Source of the DNA: Cyanobacteriota bacterium
GTDB taxonomy: Bacteria; Cyanobacteriota; Cyanobacteriia; Leptolyngbyales; Leptolyngbyaceae
NCBI GenBank assembly: GCA_027482985.1
Contig: JAIXVO010000516.1
Location: 1-5,504, forward strand
Length of the DNA stretch: 5,504 nucleotides
Direction: 5' to 3'
The position numbers and the translations under genes are program-made. The notes beneath the pieces were generated by a model. The model was given only the letters and a program-made list of their open reading frames with translations, did no database searches and had not been told where the DNA came from. Numbering within the stretch: position 1 is the stretch's first letter; each line of letters starts with the position of its first letter. This document shows positions 1-5,504 of the stretch, in pieces.

Positions 1-99
1 CCCCCAGCCCCATTCAGTGCCGAAGGTCATGGTGCCTAACGCTAAACGACTGACGCGCAACCCGGAGCGGCCTAATGTGTAATAACAATTGAGTGACAT
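1..99 (-). CDS. Aldo/keto reductase, N-terminal fragment (continues past the left edge)
   Basis: Only the first 33 codons are present. The gene starts with ATG at 99-97 and is open to the window edge. The translation contains LGRSGLRVSRLALGTMTFG, the characteristic opening of aldo/keto reductases: the first beta hairpin, then the strand of the TIM barrel leading into the nicotinamide-binding site. It is followed by a Trp/Gly-rich stretch (TEWGWG) common in the YajO-like, multi-subfamily AKRs. These enzymes are usually cytoplasmic NADPH-dependent oxidoreductases of aldehydes and ketones. The start is well supported: GGAG (complement of 105-108) lies five bases upstream of the ATG. The catalytic Asp-Tyr-Lys-His tetrad lies outside the window, so activity and substrate cannot be judged. 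The gene points the same way as the hydrolase upstream, but the gap of about 215 bp and its own candidate promoter do not suggest tight coupling. Confidence 0.85.
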   Translation of the reverse strand, partial: MSLNCYYTLGRSGLRVSRLALGTMTFGTEWGWG

Positions 100-104
100 A
101 AAAA

Positions 105-108
105 CTCC
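105..108 (-). promoter_or_regulatory. Ribosome binding site of the aldo/keto reductase
   Basis: On the minus strand the sequence reads CGGAG, then TTTTT, then ATG. GGAG at this spacing is a good Shine-Dalgarno match and fixes the start at 99. Confidence 0.6.
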
Positions 109-153
109 GATGGAGAGAGATGAATCAGAACAGCGATCGTACTTGGGTAAAGA

Positions 154-181
154 ATAATGCTGGAGTCAAAATCGAAGTGAA
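154..181 (-). promoter_or_regulatory. Candidate promoter of the aldo/keto reductase
   Basis: On the minus strand TTCACT (complement of 176-181, 4 of 6 to TTGACA) is separated by 16 bp from CATTAT (complement of 154-159, 4 of 6 to TATAAT). Transcription would begin near 147, giving a leader of roughly 50 bases. The match is weak and rests only on consensus comparison. Confidence 0.22.
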
Positions 182-218
182 TTAGAACTAATCTAGACTG
201 ATTGAAGGCTTCTGAGAG

Positions 219-232
219 GATTAACATTAATC
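219..232. other. Dyad GATTAA-CA-TTAATC, possible operator
   Basis: Two perfect 6-bp inverted arms are separated by 2 bp, in the AT-rich stretch upstream of the candidate aldo/keto reductase promoter. The size and symmetry suit a dimeric regulator, but an AT-rich dyad of this length can arise by chance. No regulator is identified. Confidence 0.25.
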
Positions 233-264
233 AACTCACCAATCATCGTACGGGGATCTACTCT

Positions 265-285
265 GGGTAGGCAAGATGCCCACCC
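265..285. repeat. Strong short palindrome, probable dispersed cyanobacterial repeat
   Basis: GGGTAGGCA (265-273) and TGCCCACCC (277-285) face each other around the loop AGA. On the minus-strand RNA all nine positions pair, one as a G-U wobble. The core GGCAAGATGCCCACCCCAC resembles a palindrome I recall as repeated many times in intergenic DNA of filamentous and other cyanobacteria; this is memory, not a search. It lies 30 bases past the hydrolase stop, so it could protect the 3' end of that mRNA or slow polymerase. No U-run follows on the minus strand, so it is not a standard intrinsic terminator. Confidence 0.55.
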
Positions 286-314
286 CACGGGAGTTAGACT
301 GAAGGGGGAAGCCA

Positions 315-1355
315 TTAATTCAAGGCGGTTTTGAGGTGCGTGGTGATCAGGCTGATGGTGGGGGCTACGGTGGTGGGTTGATCGTAGAAATCGAATTGGG
401 TGCGATCGCGGAGCCAGGCAAACTGTTTGTTGGCGGTGGGAATGGCGGCAAAAAACTGGCGGGCACCCTGGGGAATCGCGGCCGTTTCGCTGTGAATAAA
501 CAATGTCGGCACCTGAATTTGAGTCGCCACGGGCATCGGATTGAAGGTTAGCCATTCTGCCCAAGACGCGATCGCGAACCGATTTTCCCATTGCGGAATT
601 GCCCCCCGCTGCGGATTTTGGTAATAGTCCAAATCGCCATACATGACCGCTGTTTTATCAGTTTTGCTGGTGGCTAATACCGAGTCACTTTGGCCCGTTT
701 GTTGAAATTTGGCCTGAGCGTTGCGGCCTGTCGTCACTAAATTCTCAACCGCTGTGACCCCGCCATACACCGCCTCCACGATCGCCGGATCATGAATCCA
801 GGGCGCGACGGTAATCAACGCTTTGAGGCGATCGTCGCTGGCCGCCGCCACCGCCATATAACCCGCACTGGCACAAATCCCTAACCCCGCAATCCGGTCG
901 GCATCCACGGCATCCACCGTTTGCAGAAACGAAATCGCGTTTTGAATATCAGCAATTTTCATCGTGGGTGATTCCAAACTGCGGAGTGAACCGCCACTTT
1001 CACCCCAAGTGCGAAAATCAAAGGCGAAGGCCGCAAACCCTTGATCCGCCAGATTTTGAGCATACAAACCAGCCATTTGCTCTTTGATCGTCATCCAGGC
1101 ACCCGTCACAATCACGGTTGGCAGTTTGGTACCGGGTTGATAGTTGGCAGGCAGGTAGAGATGCCCCACTAGCGTTTCACCCTGGCTTTGAAACGTGACG
1201 CGATTGCGTCCGGGTTGCAGCTTGACGGCTGATTGGCTGACGGTGGCGACGGTCTGGGGCGCTGCCGCGATCGCGGCGACAGCGGGTAGGGTCACGGTCA
1301 GAGCACTGGCGATCGCGATACCAGCAAGAACTTGGGAAGAAGCAAAGAAGTGCAT
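315..1355 (-). CDS. Exported alpha/beta hydrolase, substrate unknown
   Basis: A 346-residue alpha/beta hydrolase of the loose dienelactone hydrolase/COG1073-like group. The first 30 or so residues are a hydrophobic Ala-rich signal sequence ending in several AxA sites, so the enzyme is probably periplasmic or membrane-tethered. Fold landmarks in order: strand and oxyanion loop VIVTGAW (residues 81-87), DFRTWGESGG (113-122), the nucleophile elbow GLGICASAG (157-165) with Cys161 and Ser163, and strand FIHSE (286-290) with Glu290 as candidate acid. The usual histidine loop reads RTQFDFYDQP and has no His. I chose ATG at 1355 because GAGG (complement of 1366-1369) lies 9 bases before it. An in-frame TTG at 1370 would add MRLFS and give the signal peptide an Arg, but has no ribosome binding site. 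TAA stop at 315-317. The reaction is not identifiable. Confidence 0.88.
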   Translation of the reverse strand: MHFFASSQVLAGIAIASALTVTLPAVAAIAAAPQTVATVSQSAVKLQPGRNRVTFQSQGETLVGHLYLPANYQPGTKLPTVIVTGAWMTIKEQMAGLYAQNLADQGFAAFAFDFRTWGESGGSLRSLESPTMKIADIQNAISFLQTVDAVDADRIAGLGICASAGYMAVAAASDDRLKALITVAPWIHDPAIVEAVYGGVTAVENLVTTGRNAQAKFQQTGQSDSVLATSKTDKTAVMYGDLDYYQNPQRGAIPQWENRFAIASWAEWLTFNPMPVATQIQVPTLFIHSETAAIPQGARQFFAAIPTANKQFAWLRDRTQFDFYDQPTTVAPTISLITTHLKTALN

Positions 1356-1481
1356 GGAGAAAAGCCTCAAACAACTGCAATGCTTATACTTTAGGGACTA
1401 GACCTGCGCCCGCGATATTGGATTCTTGCGCGAAATTATCAAAATCTTGCGGATCCCGTCCCTGCTGCAATTGCCACAACT

Positions 1482-1510
1482 TTGTCACATTTTTGCTTTA
1501 TGGTTACAAG
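1482..1510 (+). promoter_or_regulatory. Candidate promoter of the fecR-like/kinase operon
   Basis: TTGTCA (1482-1487, 5 of 6 to TTGACA) is followed after 17 bp by TACAAG (1505-1510, 4 of 6 to TATAAT). A start near 1517 would give a leader of about 240 bases that includes the hairpin at 1580-1609. The alternative is a start within the AT-rich segment at 1680-1737, which would give a short leader. Confidence 0.33.
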
Positions 1511-1579
1511 ATGGTACAAACACCCAGCCTCTACTCAGTCTGCTGAATGTTAGGATCCAGTTTCTTTTGACGACACCCT

Positions 1580-1609
1580 GACCACAGTTTACGATGGTTA
1601 GCAGTGGTC
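1580..1609 (+). other. Imperfect hairpin in the operon leader region
   Basis: GACCAC (1580-1585) pairs perfectly with GTGGTC (1604-1609). After an A-A mismatch, three further pairs (G-C, T-G, T-A) can form around a 10-base loop. It is not followed by a T-run, so it is not a standard terminator. It could be a leader structure or a binding site. Confidence 0.3.
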
Positions 1610-1649
1610 TGACAGGTCACAGATTGAGGATCGTTGAATCGGAACAACT

Positions 1650-1659
1650 CAGTTAACTG
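1650..1659. other. Perfect palindrome CAGTTAACTG, possible operator
   Basis: A 10-bp perfect palindrome about 100 bases before the fecR-like start. Half-sites AACTG (1702-1706) and CAGTT (1741-1745) recur closer to the gene. The pattern fits a dimeric regulator's site but is short enough to be chance. Confidence 0.25.
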
Positions 1660-1756
1660 GGACTGCTAAGCGAGTAACTTTTACGATTAATAAAATCTGA
1701 TAACTGAAATTATTAAAAGACTATGTTCAGATATTCCTGTCAGTTGATTTCCCCCT

Positions 1757-2635
1757 ATGGCGAATGATTTGTGGCCTCCTCGACGCAAGCCAGGTGCGTG
1801 GCGCAGCGTTTTACTCGTCGCTACATTCACCGTCCCAATCGTCTTCAAGGCTGCGAGTACCGCATCTCAACCCCTCAATGTACGAATGCAACGGTGGTTA
1901 GCCGTGCGACAAAATCAAGGGCAGGTGCAGTTTCAGCAGCAGGGACAAGTACGGGCTGTGCGAGTGGGCGATCGCTTGCAAACGGTGGGCGATAGCATCA
2001 TCACGGGCAAAAACTCAACAGCCATGCTGGAAGTTGATACCGGGATTGGATTTATTCAGGTCGCAGAAAATACTCGCGTTGAGGTGCGATCGCTGGGTCG
2101 CGCCTCCGACAATGGACGGATTACGACCCTCTCGGTGCCTTATGGTCAGGTGCGCTTACGGCTGCGACCCTTCACCCATCGGGGTTCCAATCTAGAAATT
2201 CAGACACCCGCCGGGGTGAGTGCCGTGCGGGGTACCGAATTTGGGGTGAGTGTCCAACCGACTGGTAAAACTGGGGTCGCCACCTTAAGCGGGAATGTCG
2301 CGACGCAAGCCCAAGCCAACACAGTCTTTGTCCCTGGTGGATCGCAAAACTTTACAATTCCTGGCGAGGCCCCGACTCCATCTGTCCCCCTGCAAGACAA
2401 TACCCAGTTACGCTACGAACTCGATCGCGGCATGCAGCAGGGCCTCCGCACTTTACGGTTGCTTGGACAAGTGGATCCAGTCAATCTGGTGTTTGTCGGT
2501 CAGACATCAGTCCCAACGGATCGCAATGGGCAATTCAGCCTATCACTCCCAGCGATTTATGCCCAACGCTTCCAAATTACCGTGGTCACTCCACTCGGTC
2601 GCAAACAAACCCACGATATCTTCATTCGACTATGA
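1757..2635 (+). CDS. Exported FecR-domain protein
   Basis: 292 residues. A basic start (RRKPGAWR, 9-16) precedes a hydrophobic segment (17-30) and an AST/A-type cleavage region near 33-37, so the protein is probably exported or anchored in the inner membrane facing the periplasm. Residues 70-182 form a FecR domain: GDRLQTVGDSIITG, then VAENTRVEV, PYGQVRLRLRPFT, and the hallmark IQTPAGVSAVRGTEFGVSV (148-166). Residues 215-292 look like a small beta-sandwich (QVDPVNLVFVGQ, DRNGQFSLSLPA, ITVVTPLG), similar in pattern to the Ig-like domains that follow FecR domains. The N-terminal cytoplasmic anti-sigma part of classical FecR is missing and no ECF sigma gene is present, so iron-citrate-type sigma control is unlikely. 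The start has no Shine-Dalgarno, but an in-frame TGA at 1745-1747 makes this ATG the first available. It overlaps the kinase gene by four bases. Confidence 0.92.
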   Translation: MANDLWPPRRKPGAWRSVLLVATFTVPIVFKAASTASQPLNVRMQRWLAVRQNQGQVQFQQQGQVRAVRVGDRLQTVGDSIITGKNSTAMLEVDTGIGFIQVAENTRVEVRSLGRASDNGRITTLSVPYGQVRLRLRPFTHRGSNLEIQTPAGVSAVRGTEFGVSVQPTGKTGVATLSGNVATQAQANTVFVPGGSQNFTIPGEAPTPSVPLQDNTQLRYELDRGMQQGLRTLRLLGQVDPVNLVFVGQTSVPTDRNGQFSLSLPAIYAQRFQITVVTPLGRKQTHDIFIRL

Positions 2636-5472
2636 AGCAGCGCTGTTGGCAGATTGGTTGGCAAAGTTTGCCGGGCTGTCTCACAGCTGCGGCAATCGCC
2701 CTCATGCTGAAGCTGAACGCGTTGACCCCCTTCGAACAAATTACCTATCGCACTCTGTTTCAACTGCGGGGGGCCCGGTCGTGGGATGACCGAATCGTGC
2801 TGGTCAAAATTGATGAACCCAGTTTGCAACAATTAGGTCGGTTTCCCTGGTCGCGGCAATATTATACCAAGTTGCTCAAAGTCCTTACGACGAAGAATCC
2901 CAGTATCGTGGTGATGGATTTACTGTGGTCGGAGTCCAGTCCTCAAGATCCCGCCCTCGCCGCGGCTATGAGCCAACAGGGGCATACAATTTTGGCGCAA
3001 GCCTGGGACCAAGCAGGCCTACCGCTGCAACCCGTCGCCGATTTAGCCCAGAGCGCGATCGCGACAGGGCATGTGATGAAACAACTGGACACCGATGGTG
3101 TCGTGCGCACGATGCAGCTACAACTGCAAGACCAGCCAACCCTGGCGGTAGTAGCGGCACAGGCTTACAGTCTGGTTCAGCGCCCCGTCACCTTACCCCC
3201 CTTTGATCGCCCCCTATGGATCAACTGGGTCAGTCCGGCGGCCCAATTACCCGCTTATTCCTTTGTCGATGTGATTCGGGGCAACATTCCAGCCGCAGCA
3301 TTTCACAACAAAATTGTGTTGGTCGGCGTGACGGCTACAGGGTTCGATCCGTTAATCACTCCCTTCGACCAAAACCCACCGGCCAGCAGCGTTTACCTGC
3401 ATGCCACAGTGCTCAATAACCTGCTCCAGCAAACGTCGCTCCGGCCGTTGTCCGAACATCCCCTATGGTTGTGGGGCTTGCTCCTGAGTGCGCCCGCCTG
3501 GAGTTGGCTCCTATCCCGCTGGCAGACGCGGTCAAAACTCCTGGCCGTCATCGGCTTGTGTGGGGTCTGGTGTGGATTGGGTCTCATCTTGTTTCAGGCT
3601 AACTACTGGTTGCCGATCGCGCCCCCACTGATCCTATGGATCGCCACAACCGCTGGGGTGGCTCTGCGCGATCGCTGCCAGGAAGATCACTTACTCCGCC
3701 AACAAATTGCCTATTTATGGCAACAGTATCAGCAAGATTTGGTCATGGAGACTGGCCATCCGACAGCCAATGCCCTGCCTGGACTCGATCAGCGCTTCCC
3801 TGCGCCCCGCACTTCCCTGCTGCGCGTGACCCAACTGGCGGCGCTGGCGGATCAACTGGGGCGATCGCAGCAACTATTGCAACAGGCGAAAGCATTGGCG
3901 GTTGAGCAAGCTGAGCAAAGTGCAGCGGCTAGTCATGCGAAAAGTGAATTCTTAGCGAACATGAGTCATGAGTTACGCACGCCCTTAAATGTAATTCTGG
4001 GATTCGCTCAAGTCATCAGTCATGACACGACCTTAGACCCTAAACATCAGGAACATTTGCACATCATTAAGCGCAGTGGACAACATCTTCTGGGCTTAAT
4101 TAATGATGTGTTAGAAATGTCAAAAGTTGAAGCGGGGAGAATCCAATTGCAGGCAACCAGTTTTAACCTGCATCGCTTACTGGATGACCTGGAACGGATG
4201 TTGCAGGTGCGGGTGCAGGGCAAACCCGTGCTCCTCCGCGTTGAGCGATCGCCGCAAGTCCCGCCCTATATTTGGGGAGACGAAGGGAAGCTGCGCCAGG
4301 TGTTGCTCAATTTGCTGGGAAATGCGATTAAATTTACAGCCCAGGGGCAGGTGAGTTTACACGTCACGGGAGAATTGGGGCAACCAGTCAAATATGCCCA
4401 TAATAGCGTCGATCGCGGGGTGGCTTCACCCGATTCCCCCGCTGCCAGCGTTTCCCCCGCTCGCCCTGTCAGCCTGCAATTTGAGGTGACTGATACAGGC
4501 TTAGGCATTGCCCCCGAAGAATTACAACAGGTCTTCCAGCCGTTTACGCAAGCTGCCGCCGGACAACGCGCCCATGAGGGGACAGGACTGGGGTTGTCCA
4601 TCAGTCAAAAGTATGTACAGCTCATGGGCGGTGAGATTACTGTGCAAAGCACGCTCGCCCAGGGCAGCACGTTTAAGTTTCAAATTCAGGTTCAGCAGGT
4701 TGCCAGTTGTGATGTGCCTGCGGCTTTGCCCCCAGAACGGGTCTTGGCGATCGCGCCCACGTCTCGCCCGTACCGGATTTTGATTGTGGAAGATCATTTG
4801 GAAAATCGGCAACTTTTAACTGCCCTGCTGTTGCCCCTCGGCTTTGAACTGCGGACGGCGCAACATGGGGCGGAGGGGATTGAACTCTGGCAGCAATGGC
4901 AACCTGACTTAATTTTGATGGACATCCGGATGCCCGTGATGGATGGCATCACCGCTATTCAAACCATCCGCAGGCTAGAACAACATGTCTCCCCTGCCAG
5001 CCCGCAGCGTGAGGGTGAATCCCTCTTAGTGCAAACCGCGCCCTCCACCACGACTAAAATCATTGTGCTGAGTGCCAGCGTCTTTACCAACGATCGCCAG
5101 ACTGCGATCGACATGGGCTGTGATGATTTTTTGACCAAGCCGATTCAGGAAAACTTACTCCTCACTAAGTTGAGTGAGCACTTGGGGATTCGGTTTATTT
5201 ATGAAGCGGTGCCAGCGTTGGGGGAGCCTCTGGGTGTGGTCGCCGCGACTGCCGTATCGATAGTTGACTTACAAACGGCGCTGGCACAAATGCCGCTAGA
5301 CTGGGTGCAGCAATTGGAGCAATCCGCGATCAAAGGCTCGGATGAGAAGATTTTGCACCTGATCGCCCACATCCCCCCCTGCTACAGTCATTTGGCCGCA
5401 GTGTTGAACGATTGGGTGAGTTGCTTTCAGTTTGATGACATTCTGCACTTGACGCGATCGCGCCTCCCCTGA
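2632..5472 (+). CDS. CHASE2-domain hybrid histidine kinase with receiver domain
   Basis: 946 residues. Domains in order: an N-terminal membrane anchor (about 13-31); an extracytoplasmic CHASE2 sensor (about 34-270, with FEQITYRTLFQLRG, IDEPSLQQLGRFPWSR and KIVLVGVTATG); three transmembrane helices (278-296, 303-321, 325-345); a Gln-rich helical linker (350-436); HisKA with SHELRTPLN and phospho-acceptor His446; HATPase with N box Asn560/Asn564, G1 DTGLGI (621-626), F box FQPF (635-638) and G2 GTGLGL (650-655); and a receiver (714-852) with Glu720/Asp721, phospho-acceptor Asp764, Ser814 and Lys836. All catalytic residues are present, so it should autophosphorylate and pass phosphate to its own receiver. 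A helical tail (853-946) follows. Start ATG overlaps the FecR-like stop (ATGA), indicating translational coupling; no Shine-Dalgarno is seen. The stimulus and downstream partner are unknown; there is no HPt motif or DNA-binding output. Confidence 0.95.
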   Translation: MKQRCWQIGWQSLPGCLTAAAIALMLKLNALTPFEQITYRTLFQLRGARSWDDRIVLVKIDEPSLQQLGRFPWSRQYYTKLLKVLTTKNPSIVVMDLLWSESSPQDPALAAAMSQQGHTILAQAWDQAGLPLQPVADLAQSAIATGHVMKQLDTDGVVRTMQLQLQDQPTLAVVAAQAYSLVQRPVTLPPFDRPLWINWVSPAAQLPAYSFVDVIRGNIPAAAFHNKIVLVGVTATGFDPLITPFDQNPPASSVYLHATVLNNLLQQTSLRPLSEHPLWLWGLLLSAPAWSWLLSRWQTRSKLLAVIGLCGVWCGLGLILFQANYWLPIAPPLILWIATTAGVALRDRCQEDHLLRQQIAYLWQQYQQDLVMETGHPTANALPGLDQRFPAPRTSLLRVTQLAALADQLGRSQQLLQQAKALAVEQAEQSAAASHAKSEFLANMSHELRTPLNVILGFAQVISHDTTLDPKHQEHLHIIKRSGQHLLGLINDVLEMSKVEAGRIQLQATSFNLHRLLDDLERMLQVRVQGKPVLLRVERSPQVPPYIWGDEGKLRQVLLNLLGNAIKFTAQGQVSLHVTGELGQPVKYAHNSVDRGVASPDSPAASVSPARPVSLQFEVTDTGLGIAPEELQQVFQPFTQAAAGQRAHEGTGLGLSISQKYVQLMGGEITVQSTLAQGSTFKFQIQVQQVASCDVPAALPPERVLAIAPTSRPYRILIVEDHLENRQLLTALLLPLGFELRTAQHGAEGIELWQQWQPDLILMDIRMPVMDGITAIQTIRRLEQHVSPASPQREGESLLVQTAPSTTTKIIVLSASVFTNDRQTAIDMGCDDFLTKPIQENLLLTKLSEHLGIRFIYEAVPALGEPLGVVAATAVSIVDLQTALAQMPLDWVQQLEQSAIKGSDEKILHLIAHIPPCYSHLAAVLNDWVSCFQFDDILHLTRSRLP

Positions 5473-5504
5473 AGCTCACACCTGCGGACGCGTCATGGCT
5501 GCGG

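Larger units (their letters stand above)
1356..1756. other. Divergent intergenic region between the hydrolase and the FecR/kinase operon
   Basis: About 400 bp with no convincing gene on either strand. It must carry the promoters of both flanking units. On the hydrolase side, TATAAG (complement of 1383-1388) could be a -10 element without a recognisable -35. On the operon side there is a consensus-like promoter at 1482-1510, an imperfect 11-bp tandem repeat (1500-1520), a hairpin (1580-1609), a perfect 10-bp palindrome (1650-1659) and an AT-rich stretch (1680-1737) that includes TAAAAT at 1691-1696, 5 of 6 to the -10 consensus but with no good -35. I found no GTA-N8-TAC (NtcA) site. Confidence 0.6.
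402..5461. repeat. Twelve HIP1 octamers (GCGATCGC) spread through the window
   Basis: Exact GCGATCGC starts at 402, 568, 1267, 1309, 1968, 2086, 3055, 3668, 3861, 4245, 4747 and 5454. All lie inside coding regions, across all three complete genes. By chance a given octamer is expected about once in 65 kb at even base composition. HIP1 is a known cyanobacterial genome signature, probably linked to DNA methylation, and its even spread argues that all genes here have long resided in the same genome. Confidence 0.88.

Noticed and set aside
120..185. Possible 21-codon plus-strand gene preceded by GGAGAG
   Set aside because: It runs antisense to the leader of the aldo/keto reductase, its GGAG-to-ATG spacing is poor, and the peptide resembles nothing I know.
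265..285. Intrinsic terminator of the hydrolase
   Set aside because: The hairpin is strong, but the minus strand continues with AGAGTAGATCC and has no U-run.
193..591. Open frame of 132 codons on the minus strand
   Set aside because: It overlaps the hydrolase gene in another frame, has no recognisable domain, and is rich in His/Arg/Pro as expected from an out-of-frame reading of GC-rich coding DNA.
1356..1370. Upstream TTG start for the hydrolase at 1370
   Set aside because: It has no ribosome binding site, while the ATG at 1355 has GAGG nine bases before it. It remains possible because it would add a positive charge to the signal peptide.
1765..1804. Twin-arginine (Tat) signal in the FecR-like protein
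   Set aside because: The pair RR is followed by KPGAW rather than the xFLK-type motif, so a Sec-type signal is more likely.
2295..2789. Open frame of 164 codons on the plus strand spanning the FecR/kinase junction
   Set aside because: It lies across two well-supported genes in a different frame and shows no domain or signal.
4418..4431. Small hairpin GGGTG-GCTT-CACCC within the kinase gene
   Set aside because: A 5-bp stem inside coding DNA is expected by chance and has no supporting context.
5188..5472. C-terminal HPt domain in the kinase
   Set aside because: No HxLKG-type phospho-histidine motif is present in the helical tail.
5473..5504. Start of a further gene at ATG 5495
   Set aside because: Only ten bases of frame remain and there is no clear ribosome binding site, so it cannot be judged.

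Overview
The window looks like a chromosomal segment of a cyanobacterium. Twelve exact copies of the octamer GCGATCGC (HIP1), typical of many cyanobacterial genomes, lie in 5.5 kb, and the protein architectures fit: a FecR-domain protein next to a CHASE2 hybrid histidine kinase with the C-terminal tail seen in cyanobacterial kinases. Several starts lack a Shine-Dalgarno sequence, which is also common there. The species cannot be told from this sequence.

Layout. Positions 1-99 (minus strand) hold the first 33 codons of an aldo/keto reductase that runs off the left edge. Positions 100-314 are intergenic and hold its ribosome binding site, a weak promoter candidate, a small dyad and a strong palindrome that resembles a dispersed cyanobacterial repeat. 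Positions 315-1355 (minus strand) encode an exported alpha/beta hydrolase. Positions 1356-1756 form the divergent regulatory region. Positions 1757-2635 and 2632-5472 (plus strand) encode an exported FecR-domain protein and a CHASE2-HisKA-HATPase-REC hybrid kinase, joined by an ATGA stop/start overlap. The last 32 bases hold no recognisable feature.

Working together. The two plus-strand genes very probably form one operon and one sensory unit. The FecR-domain protein sits outside the inner membrane, and the CHASE2 domain of the kinase faces the same compartment. The signal would cross three transmembrane helices and a helical linker to His446 of the kinase core, then pass to Asp764 of the attached receiver. 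No DNA-binding output domain, separate response regulator, ECF sigma factor or TonB receptor is in the window, so the next step of the pathway and the stimulus are unknown. The hydrolase and aldo/keto reductase are transcribed away from this operon, and nothing ties their function to it except the shared intergenic region.

The most interesting points are the FecR/CHASE2-kinase pairing without any sigma factor, the undefined helical tail of the kinase, the unclear catalytic residues of the hydrolase, and the palindromic repeat at 265-285.
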